NCBI GenBank assembly: GCA_035526665.1
Contig: DATLBY010000005.1
Coordinates: 1 to 9,743, forward strand
Length of the DNA stretch: 9,743 nucleotides
From: DATLBY01 sp035526665
Lineage (GTDB): Bacteria > Acidobacteriota > Terriglobia > Bryobacterales > Bryobacteraceae
Direction of reading: 5' to 3'
This document shows positions 1-6,861 of the stretch, in pieces. A model generated the notes under the pieces. The model was not told the origin of the DNA. It was given only the letters and a program-made list of their open reading frames with translations, and searched no databases. A program made the translations under genes and the position numbers. The stretch's first letter is position 1; each line of letters opens with the position of its first letter.

Positions 1-116
1 TGGATGAAATCAAGGTCTATACGCTCCATGGTGATCCGGCCGTGCATGCGGCGGCGTGCGCTCTGATTAAACCGGGGCTGTTTTATCAATCGGACTGGGA
101 TCCGTGCAGGCACTAA
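1..116 (+). CDS. 3' end of an unidentified protein gene (partial)
   Basis: Reading from base 3, an open frame gives 37 residues, beginning DEIKVYTLHGDPAVH and ending QSDWDPCRH, before a TAA stop at 114-116. The other two forward frames stop at bases 5-7 and 64-66. The composition (GDP, aromatic residues, charged and small residues mixed) looks like a real globular C-terminus rather than random translation. I do not recognise the family, and the fragment is too short to assign a function. It lies on the same strand as the receptor genes, but 137 bases and a good promoter separate it from the next start codon, so it need not be in their operon. No convincing terminator hairpin follows it. It could also be a chance open frame, since the 5' part is outside the window. 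Confidence 0.42.
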   Translation, partial: DEIKVYTLHGDPAVHAAACALIKPGLFYQSDWDPCRH

Positions 117-186
117 CTGCGTGGCTTATGCAACGGCCCGATTGCCTCCTTTCACATACTCACGACACCAGCCCTGTTCACCCCCC

Positions 187-215
187 TTGTCTTTTCCGGC
201 GGGACTGCATATACT
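187..215 (+). promoter_or_regulatory. Sigma70-type promoter of receptor gene 1
   Basis: TTGTCT at 187-192 matches the -35 consensus at 4 of 6 bases. TATACT at 210-215 matches the -10 consensus at 5 of 6. The spacer is exactly 17 bp. Transcription would start near 222, giving a leader of about 30 nt that includes the ribosome binding site at 241-246. This is the best promoter-like sequence in the window. It is a sequence match only. Confidence 0.5.
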
Positions 216-240
216 TCAACCAAATCGACCTCGTCTGCTC

Positions 241-246
241 AGGAGG
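241..246 (+). promoter_or_regulatory. Ribosome binding site fixing the start of receptor gene 1
   Basis: A perfect AGGAGG lies 7 nt upstream of the ATG at 254. The frame is open back to 104, but the upstream stretch encodes a Cys/His/Pro-rich segment unlike a signal peptide and would overlap the promoter. This site therefore decides for the ATG at 254, which places a clean signal peptide at the N-terminus. Confidence 0.8.
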
Positions 247-253
247 ATTTCGA

Positions 254-3200
254 ATGCTCTGTCGCTTCATCTCCCTTGTTGGGTTCCTCATCTTCTCATT
301 TCCGCTCTTCGGCCAAGGTACGACGTTGGGCTCCATCGTTGGCAATGTATTTGATTCCTCGGGCGCGGCAGCCCCAGCGGCCGCGGTGACCGTTCTGAAT
401 ACGCAGACCGGCGTTCCGCGCGAAGTCACCACCAATAACGATGGCTTCTTCCAAGCACTATCGCTGATCCCCGGCATCTATAAAGTAGAGGTTGCTGCAC
501 CCAATTTCAACAAGCAGGTGCAAGACAAGCTGACGTTGGAGGTGGCCGGCGTCATCTCCTTAACGTTCCGCCTGAGCGTCGGCCAAGTAACCGAGACCAT
601 CCGGGTAGAGGCCGAGGGCGAGCAACTGAAATCGACCGAAGGCGTCATCTCTACGACCATCGACAACGCCAAGATAGTTGAAATACCCCTGAATGGCCGA
701 AATTTCAACAACCTAATCCGTTTGATGCCCGGTGCGACTCGCGGCACCAATGGCGGCGGGGAGACCCTGAACTCGACTACCTTCGCCGTCGCCGGGAGCC
801 GAAGCGATAGTTCGAACTACACGCTCGACGGCACCTACAACAACGGGACGTTTTTCAAAACAGCCGCCATCGCGCCGTCGATCGACGCCATCGCGGAGTT
901 CAAGATTCAATCCAATATGTCGGCCAAATTCGGAGCAGCCGCCGGGGCCAACATCGCCGTCTCCATTCGCTCGGGCACGAACGACTACCATTTCACGGCC
1001 TATGAGTTTCTCCGCAATTCCCAACTGGACTCGCGCGATTACTTCGCGGCTCGGCGCCCGCCGTTTAAGTTTAACCAGTATGGCTTCACGCTGGGCGGTC
1101 CGCTGTCAATACCCAAGATCTACAACGCCAAGAATCGCACGTTTTTCTTCTTTAACTATGAGGCCTTCAAGCAGCGGCGGGGCGTCACGCAGCTCGGCAC
1201 CATTCCGAATGCTGCCTGGAAGAGCGGCGACCTTTCCCGGAACCTGGATGGCCAGACGCCGTTGCCCCAATTGTTCGATCCGTTGACCGAGCGCCGTGTT
1301 GGCGCCGATGCGCAGGGCCGGCCCATCTATGCGCGGGACCCTTTTCCCGGCAATCGGATTCCGCTAGCCCGAATGCCCGCCTATGTTCGGGCCTACATGG
1401 ACCTATGGTTCCCCGCATCTCTTTCGCTGAACCCGGGCGTCAACAACAGCAACTTCATCAACTCCACCAGCCAGAAGCGGGACGATAACCAGGTCCACAC
1501 TCGCATCGATCACAAATTCTCCGATAATAACAACTTCTTCGGGCGGTTTTCCTGGACTGACGCGTTTCAGTCCAACCCGCAGAACCTGCCGAACGCCAGC
1601 CAGGCAACTTACAACAAATATCTAGGTTTGACGCTAAGCGACACGCATATCTTCAACCCCACGACGGTTCTCGATTTCCGGGTGGGCTACTTGCGGGCGA
1701 ACCTGGGACAGGGCCCGATTCATAAGTTTATCGACACGTACCGGCAGAACGGACTGCAGAACGTCCCGACCAATTTTCGGGACTTCGATTTTCCGGTGAA
1801 CTTTAACATCACCGGTGTCACAGGCCCCGGCAACGGCAACTTGGTCAACGGACCCGACTTCACCTATCAGGGTTCCCTGGCGCTGACAAAGATCGCTGGC
1901 AAACAGACCATCGCTTTCGGGTATGACTACACGCAACTGCGCATCGTCCACGACTCCGTGTTCGTGAACTTTGACTTCAACAACATCGCAACTTCGGACC
2001 CGCAAAATGTTTCTAGCACCGGCCATCCATTCGCCAGTTTCCTGCTTGGCCTCAACAACGGCGGCGGCCGGATCACGGGTGAAGCAGATCTGGACATCGC
2101 CCAGAAGCTGCACCACCTTTGGGTACAGGACGATATCCGCGTTACCAGTAAGCTCACGGTGAACGTGGGGATGCGCTGGGAGTACAACGAGTGGCCCCAT
2201 CATCGCCGCGGCCGTATGGGGGGGTTCGATTCGATCGATGGCAAATTCTATTGGACCGGGAAAAACCCGATCACGGGTGCCCCGCCGAACATCCGCAATA
2301 CCATTGCGGAACCGCAGTACCGCAACTTCGCTCCACGAATCGGATTTGCCTACCGGCTGCTCCCGAGCACGGTTGTCCGCGGTGCCTACGGGATCTTCTT
2401 CAATCCGCCGGCCGGTTGGGAATGGTCCACGGGCCGTGGAAATTGGCCTTACTCGATCTCCGACAACCTAACCGGGATCAACATCGCCGGGGCGACTCCG
2501 ACACGCGCCGACCAGTTCTTTGGATCGTTTGATCCCACCAAGGTAGTGCCCACCGCGCAACATACGATCGCGCGCGACCTCCAGACGCCTTACATGCAGA
2601 ACTGGAACTTCGGTGTCGAGCATCAATTGACACAGACCTTGTTATTGGAAATGAACTACCAGGGCGCCAAGGGCACCAACCTTTCCAGCTTCCTCAGCAC
2701 CAACGATCCCACGCCGGGCCCGGGCGATCCCAATCCCCGGCGGCCGTTCCCCCAGGCGGGGGCGTTTAGTGAACTGAAGACCATCGGGTCGTCTCGCTTC
2801 CACGCGTTGACTGCGAAGGCGGAGCAGCGCTTGTGGAAAGGCTTTACTTATACCGCCTCCTACGCCTATCAAAAGAGCATCGATTTGAGCTCGGAGTTTG
2901 GCGGCACGTCGCCGCAAAACAACCAGAACATCAAGGCCGATATGGCTCCTTCGGGCTTCGATCAGACGCACGTCTTCAACACAGGCTTTAGCTACCTGCT
3001 GCCGGGAGCGAAGATGCAGTCACCGCTCAAATGGTTAGTAGGGGGATGGCAAACCACAGGCCTTTGTACGCTGGAAACGGGCCGTCCTGTTAATATTACG
3101 CTTCCTTTCGACAACGCCAACATCGGCGCGAGAGGTAACTTCCAGCGGCCGAACCTTGTGGGCGATCCGTTTCCCAATGGCTGGACAAAAACTTACGGGC

Positions 3201-3499
3201 CGGGTGGGCTCTACTTCAATCCGGCGGCCTTCGCCGCAGCACCGCCGTTCCAGTTCGGCAACCTGGGGCGGAATGCCCTTCGCGGCCCCGGCTTCAAGAA
3301 TTTCGATGTTGGACTGTTCAAGAACTTCAACTTCGCCGAGCGTTTCCGGCTTCAATACCGGGCGGAGTTCTTTAACATGTTCAATAACGTGAATTTTAGC
3401 AACCCCGGGGGATCGTTTGGCACGCCCAATTTTGGACGCAGCACGGGCACGCAAAACCAACAGCGTTCCATCCAGATGGGATTGAAGTTGTACTACTAG
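254..3499 (+). CDS. Oar-like TonB-dependent outer-membrane receptor, copy 1
   Basis: The product is 1081 residues. Residues 1-21 form a signal peptide ending FPLFGQ. Residues about 26-110 are a carboxypeptidase-regulatory-like beta-sandwich (GNVFD, then TTNNDGFFQALSLIPGIY). Residues about 125-245 are the plug, with IPLNGRNFNNLI (144-155) and NYTLDGTYNNGTFF. The rest is the barrel: YGFTLGGPLSIP followed by NRTFFFFNYEAFKQRR (276-308), WVQDDIRVTSKLTVN, NFAPRIGFAYRL, and the C-terminal GFKNFDVGLFKNFNF region. The last residues, GLKLYY, fit a barrel-assembly beta-signal ending in an aromatic residue. Length and domain order are normal for the large receptors abundant in Acidobacteriota. I see no clear TonB box, so energisation by TonB is assumed from the family. 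The substrate is unknown. ATG 254 is chosen for its AGGAGG. Copy 2 follows 112 bp downstream. The mature protein carries one cysteine, residue 938, where copy 2 has tryptophan. Confidence 0.93.
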   Translation: MLCRFISLVGFLIFSFPLFGQGTTLGSIVGNVFDSSGAAAPAAAVTVLNTQTGVPREVTTNNDGFFQALSLIPGIYKVEVAAPNFNKQVQDKLTLEVAGVISLTFRLSVGQVTETIRVEAEGEQLKSTEGVISTTIDNAKIVEIPLNGRNFNNLIRLMPGATRGTNGGGETLNSTTFAVAGSRSDSSNYTLDGTYNNGTFFKTAAIAPSIDAIAEFKIQSNMSAKFGAAAGANIAVSIRSGTNDYHFTAYEFLRNSQLDSRDYFAARRPPFKFNQYGFTLGGPLSIPKIYNAKNRTFFFFNYEAFKQRRGVTQLGTIPNAAWKSGDLSRNLDGQTPLPQLFDPLTERRVGADAQGRPIYARDPFPGNRIPLARMPAYVRAYMDLWFPASLSLNPGVNNSNFINSTSQKRDDNQVHTRIDHKFSDNNNFFGRFSWTDAFQSNPQNLPNASQATYNKYLGLTLSDTHIFNPTTVLDFRVGYLRANLGQGPIHKFIDTYRQNGLQNVPTNFRDFDFPVNFNITGVTGPGNGNLVNGPDFTYQGSLALTKIAGKQTIAFGYDYTQLRIVHDSVFVNFDFNNIATSDPQNVSSTGHPFASFLLGLNNGGGRITGEADLDIAQKLHHLWVQDDIRVTSKLTVNVGMRWEYNEWPHHRRGRMGGFDSIDGKFYWTGKNPITGAPPNIRNTIAEPQYRNFAPRIGFAYRLLPSTVVRGAYGIFFNPPAGWEWSTGRGNWPYSISDNLTGINIAGATPTRADQFFGSFDPTKVVPTAQHTIARDLQTPYMQNWNFGVEHQLTQTLLLEMNYQGAKGTNLSSFLSTNDPTPGPGDPNPRRPFPQAGAFSELKTIGSSRFHALTAKAEQRLWKGFTYTASYAYQKSIDLSSEFGGTSPQNNQNIKADMAPSGFDQTHVFNTGFSYLLPGAKMQSPLKWLVGGWQTTGLCTLETGRPVNITLPFDNANIGARGNFQRPNLVGDPFPNGWTKTYGPGGLYFNPAAFAAAPPFQFGNLGRNALRGPGFKNFDVGLFKNFNFAERFRLQYRAEFFNMFNNVNFSNPGGSFGTPNFGRSTGTQNQQRSIQMGLKLYY

Positions 3500-3555
3500 C
3501 GGCTGCCAGCGCGACTAGTGGCGCTCGTCACGCATTCCGCCGGCAACTGAACCAG

Positions 3556-3583
3556 TTCTAATCGCGGCGGCGCCTGATATAGT
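3556..3583 (+). promoter_or_regulatory. Extended -10 promoter of receptor gene 2
   Basis: TGATATAGT at 3575-3583 is an extended -10 (TGn followed by TATAGT, 5 of 6 matches). A weak -35 candidate, TTCTAA, lies at 3556-3561, 16 bp upstream. Transcription would begin near 3590, leaving a leader of about 22 nt. The second receptor could thus be transcribed on its own as well as by read-through from the first. No strong terminator is seen between the genes: AGCGC/GCGCT at 3508-3525 can pair over 5 bp but has no T tract. Confidence 0.42.
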
Positions 3584-3601
3584 GAAGATCCTAATGTCTT
3601 T

Positions 3602-3606
3602 GGAGG
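3602..3606 (+). promoter_or_regulatory. Ribosome binding site fixing the start of receptor gene 2
   Basis: GGAGG lies 5 nt before the ATG at 3612. In-frame alternatives at GTG 3582 and ATG 3594 are less likely: GTG 3582 overlaps the probable -10 element, and neither has a comparable site. With ATG 3612 the protein has exactly the same length as copy 1. Confidence 0.78.
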
Positions 3607-3611
3607 ATCGA

Positions 3612-6600
3612 ATGTTTCGTTTTCTGACGCCCCTCGTCGGGCTCCTGTGCCTGACGCTTCCGGGTTTCGGCCAAGGCACAACTCTGGGGGCCATCTCGGG
3701 GAATGTATTTGATCCATCGGGTTCGGCAGTGCCCGGGGCGCGCGTAACGGTTTTGAATACCCAAACGGGGGTAGCCCGCGAAGTCACCACCAATAACGAT
3801 GGCTTCTTTCAAGCGCTCTCGCTGATCCCCGGTGTCTATAGCGCGGAAGTAACAGCCCCCAATTTCAACAAGCAGGTGCAGGACAAGCTGACGCTGGAGG
3901 TGGCGGGGGCCATCTCGCTGACGTTCCGCCTGACCGTCGGGCAAATCACCGAAACCATCCGGGTGGAGGCCGAAGGCGAGCAACTGAAGTCGACCGATGG
4001 CGTCATCTCCACCACTATCGATAATGCGAAGGTGGTCGAACTGCCTCTGAATGGCCGGAATTTCAACAATCTGATCCGCTTGACTCCGGGCGCGACCCGT
4101 GGCACCAACGGGGGCGGGAATACCCTGAACTCCACCACCTTTTCCGTTACCGGGAGCCGTAGCGACAACTCGAACTACACGCTCGACGGCACCTATAACA
4201 ACGGAACGTTTTTCAAGACAGCCGCCATCGCGCCCTCCATCGACGCGATTTCCGAGTTCAAAATTCAAACGAATATGTCGGCCAAATTCGGAGCAGCAGC
4301 CGGCGCCAACATCGCCGTCTCCATTCGTTCCGGCACCAACGACTACCATTTCACTGCCTACGAATTTCTCCGCAACTCCGAACTGGATGCGCGCGATTAC
4401 TTCGCGGCCCGGCGCCCCGCCTTCAAATTCAACCAGTACGGCTTTACGCTGGGCGGTCCGCTGTCGATACCTAAGATCTACAACGCCAAGAACCGCACGT
4501 TTTTCTTCTTCAACTACGAGGCCTTCCGGCAGCGCCGCGCCGTGACGCAGCTCGGCACTATTCCGAATGCCGCCTGGAAGAGCGGGGACCTTTCCCGGAA
4601 TCTGGATGGCCAGACGCCTCTGCCCCAATTGTTCGATCCGTACACGGAGCGTCAGACGGGCGTCGACGCGCAAGGCCGGCTCGTATACACACGTGATCCC
4701 TTCCCCGGCAATCGGATCCCGGTTTCGCGAATGCCCGCCTATGTGCGCGCTTACATGGGGCTATGGTTCCCCGAGACCCTGTCATTGAATCCAGCGGTCA
4801 ACAATAGCAACTTCATTAACTCCACTACCCAAAGCCGTGACGACAATCAGACCCACGCCCGTGTCGACCACAAATTTACCGATAACAACAATTTCTTCGG
4901 GCGGCTCTCCTGGTCCGATGCGTTCCAATCGGCCCCGCAAAGCCTGCCCAATGCCAATCAGGCGACTTACAACAAGTATTTGGGCGGGACCATCAGCGAC
5001 ACGCATATCTTCAATCCGACGACTGTTCTCGATTTGCGGGTCGGCTACTTGCGGGCGAACCTGGGACAGGGCCCCATCCATAAATTTATTGACGTCTACC
5101 GGCAGAACGGACTGCAGAACGTCCCCACCAACTTTCGCGATTTTGATTTTCCGGTGAATTTCAATATCACCGGCGTCACCGGTCCCGGCAATGGCAACCT
5201 GATCACCGGGCCCGACTTCACCTATCAGGGTTCCTTGGCGCTGACAAAGATCACTGGCAAACAGACCATTGCTTTCGGCTACGACTACACGCAGCTGCGA
5301 ATCATCGCCGACTCGGTTTTCGTGAACTTTGACTTCAACAACGTCGCCACGTCCGATCCGCAAAACGTTTCGCGGACGGGCCATCCATTTGCCAGTTTTC
5401 TGCTCGGCCTCAACAATGGCGGCGGCCGTATCTCCGGCGAGTCGGATCTGGACGTTGCGCAAAAGCTGCACCACCTCTGGGTACAGGATGATATCCGCGT
5501 CACCAGCAAGCTGACGGTGAACGCCGGGATGCGGTGGGAATACAACGAGTGGCCCCACCACCGCCGCGGACGAATGGGCGGTTTCGACACGCTCACCGGC
5601 AACTTCTACTGGACAGGCAAGAACCCAATTACGGGTGCGCCGCCTAACATCCGCGAAACCATTGCCGTACCGCAGTACCGTAATTTCGCTCCGCGAATTG
5701 GATTTGCCTACCGGCTGCTCCCGAGCACTGTCATCCGCAGCGCCTATGGAATCTTCTTCAATCCGCCGGCCGGTTGGGAATGGTCCACGGGCCGCGGCAA
5801 TTGGCCTTACTCGATCTCCGACAATCTCACCGGGATTAACATCGCCGGAGCGACTCCCACGCGCGCCGACCAGTTCTTTGGGTCGTTTGATCCGGCTAAG
5901 GTGGTACCCACGGCGCAACACACGATTGCGCGCGACCTCAAGACGCCCTACATGCAGAACTGGAACCTTGGCATCGAGCATCAATTGACGCAGAGCCTGC
6001 TGTTGGAGGTGAACTACCAGGGCGCCAAGGGCACTCACCTGTCCAGCTTCCTGAGCACCAACGATCCGACGCCCGGGCCGGGCGATCCCAATCCGCGGCG
6101 GCCGTTCCCGCAGGCGGGCGCCTTCAGCGAACTGAAGACCATCGGTTCTTCCCGCTATCACGCGTTGACCGCCAAGGCGGAGCAGCGCCTGTGGAAAGGA
6201 CTGACCTACATCGCCTCCTATGCCTATCAAAAGAGCATCGATCTGAACTCGGAGTTTGGCGGCACGTCGCCGCAGAACAACCAAAACATCAAGGCCGACA
6301 TGGCTCCATCGGGGTTTGATCAGACGCACGTGTTCAACACGGGCTATAGCTACATGCTGCCGGGTGCGAACCTGAAGTCACCGCTGAAGTGGCTGATCGG
6401 TGGCTGGCAAACCACCGGAATCTGGACACTGGAAACGGGCCGCCCCTTGACCATCACGCTGCCTTTCGATAATGCCAATGTAGGCGCGCGGGGTAATTTC
6501 CAGCGGCCGAACGTTGTGGGTAATCCATATCCCGACGGTTGGAAAAAGACTTACGGTCCTGGTGGGTTGTACTTTAACCCCGCTGCGTTTGCCGCTGCCG

Positions 6601-6857
6601 CGCCCTTCCAGTTCGGCAACCTGGGGAGGAATGCGATGCGCGGTCCGGGATTCAAGAACTTCGATGTTGGCATGTTTAAGAACTTCAACTTCCTGGAGCG
6701 TCTGCGGCTGCAATACCGGGCGGAGTTCTTTAACGTGTTGAACAACGTGAATTTCAGTAACCCTGGCTCCTCCTTTGGCACGGCAAACTTCGGACGCAGC
6801 ACGGGCACGCAGAACCAACAGCGATCCATTCAGATGGGTTTGAAGCTGTATTATTAG
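3612..6857 (+). CDS. Oar-like TonB-dependent outer-membrane receptor, copy 2
   Basis: The product is 1081 residues, the same length as copy 1 and alignable without gaps at about 88% identity (about 125 substitutions by hand count). Residues 1-21 are a signal peptide ending LPGFGQ; 12 of its 21 positions differ from copy 1. Then follow the carboxypeptidase-regulatory-like domain (about 26-110), the plug (about 125-245, with LPLNGRNFNNLI and the DGTYNNGTFF motif) and the barrel, with the same hallmarks as copy 1 and the same GLKLYY terminus. The mature protein has no cysteine. Substitutions are dense at residues 343-463, probably loops or neighbouring strands. It is likely an outer-membrane transporter for an unknown ligand; no TonB box is obvious. 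Its stop codon is only 4 nt from the next start, so it probably forms an operon with the TPR gene. Leu TTA/CTA and Ser TCA codons are rarer than in copy 1, which explains long empty antisense frames. Confidence 0.93.
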   Translation: MFRFLTPLVGLLCLTLPGFGQGTTLGAISGNVFDPSGSAVPGARVTVLNTQTGVAREVTTNNDGFFQALSLIPGVYSAEVTAPNFNKQVQDKLTLEVAGAISLTFRLTVGQITETIRVEAEGEQLKSTDGVISTTIDNAKVVELPLNGRNFNNLIRLTPGATRGTNGGGNTLNSTTFSVTGSRSDNSNYTLDGTYNNGTFFKTAAIAPSIDAISEFKIQTNMSAKFGAAAGANIAVSIRSGTNDYHFTAYEFLRNSELDARDYFAARRPAFKFNQYGFTLGGPLSIPKIYNAKNRTFFFFNYEAFRQRRAVTQLGTIPNAAWKSGDLSRNLDGQTPLPQLFDPYTERQTGVDAQGRLVYTRDPFPGNRIPVSRMPAYVRAYMGLWFPETLSLNPAVNNSNFINSTTQSRDDNQTHARVDHKFTDNNNFFGRLSWSDAFQSAPQSLPNANQATYNKYLGGTISDTHIFNPTTVLDLRVGYLRANLGQGPIHKFIDVYRQNGLQNVPTNFRDFDFPVNFNITGVTGPGNGNLITGPDFTYQGSLALTKITGKQTIAFGYDYTQLRIIADSVFVNFDFNNVATSDPQNVSRTGHPFASFLLGLNNGGGRISGESDLDVAQKLHHLWVQDDIRVTSKLTVNAGMRWEYNEWPHHRRGRMGGFDTLTGNFYWTGKNPITGAPPNIRETIAVPQYRNFAPRIGFAYRLLPSTVIRSAYGIFFNPPAGWEWSTGRGNWPYSISDNLTGINIAGATPTRADQFFGSFDPAKVVPTAQHTIARDLKTPYMQNWNLGIEHQLTQSLLLEVNYQGAKGTHLSSFLSTNDPTPGPGDPNPRRPFPQAGAFSELKTIGSSRYHALTAKAEQRLWKGLTYIASYAYQKSIDLNSEFGGTSPQNNQNIKADMAPSGFDQTHVFNTGYSYMLPGANLKSPLKWLIGGWQTTGIWTLETGRPLTITLPFDNANVGARGNFQRPNVVGNPYPDGWKKTYGPGGLYFNPAAFAAAAPFQFGNLGRNAMRGPGFKNFDVGMFKNFNFLERLRLQYRAEFFNVLNNVNFSNPGSSFGTANFGRSTGTQNQQRSIQMGLKLYY

Positions 6858-6861
6858 GGCG

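Larger units (their letters stand above)
254..6857 (+). repeat. Tandem gene duplication (two 3246-bp direct copies, 3358-bp period)
   Basis: The units 254-3499 and 3612-6857 align end to end with a constant offset of 3358 and no insertions or deletions. Checked identical stretches include 2393-2436 against 5751-5794 (44 bp) and 1685-1716 against 5043-5074 (32 bp). Most other differences are single-base, often at third codon positions. Upstream and downstream flanks are not alike beyond the GGAGG-to-ATG region, so the visible homology is confined to the gene itself. No flanking terminal repeats or transposase genes are seen. Confidence 0.92.

Noticed and set aside
104..253. N-terminal extension of receptor 1 from base 104
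   Set aside because: It would bury the signal peptide behind 50 residues with no membrane or export features, overlap the probable promoter at 187-215, and ignore the perfect AGGAGG before ATG 254.
3508..3525. Possible terminator hairpin after receptor 1
   Set aside because: Only 5 bp pair (AGCGC with GCGCT) around an 8-nt loop, and no T tract follows.
3582..3611. Receptor 2 starting at GTG 3582 or ATG 3594
   Set aside because: GTG 3582 overlaps the extended -10, and neither has a Shine-Dalgarno as good as the GGAGG before ATG 3612, which also gives the same length as copy 1.
3591..4673. 360-codon open frame antisense to receptor 2
   Set aside because: Same codon-aligned mirror effect as the 515-codon frame; no start context or domain supports it.
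4782..6329. 515-codon open frame antisense to receptor 2
   Set aside because: Its codons are exact complements of the sense codons, so it is open merely because the receptor avoids TTA, CTA and TCA in this stretch. The translation is Arg/Val/Gly-rich with no recognisable domain.
254..6857. Composite transposon or other mobile element formed by the long direct repeat
   Set aside because: The repeat units are the receptor genes themselves. No transposase, integrase, inverted terminal repeats or target duplications are seen.
254..6857. SusC-type polysaccharide utilisation locus
   Set aside because: No SusD-like lipoprotein or glycan-degrading enzyme is present. The architecture fits the Oar-like receptors of Acidobacteriota better.
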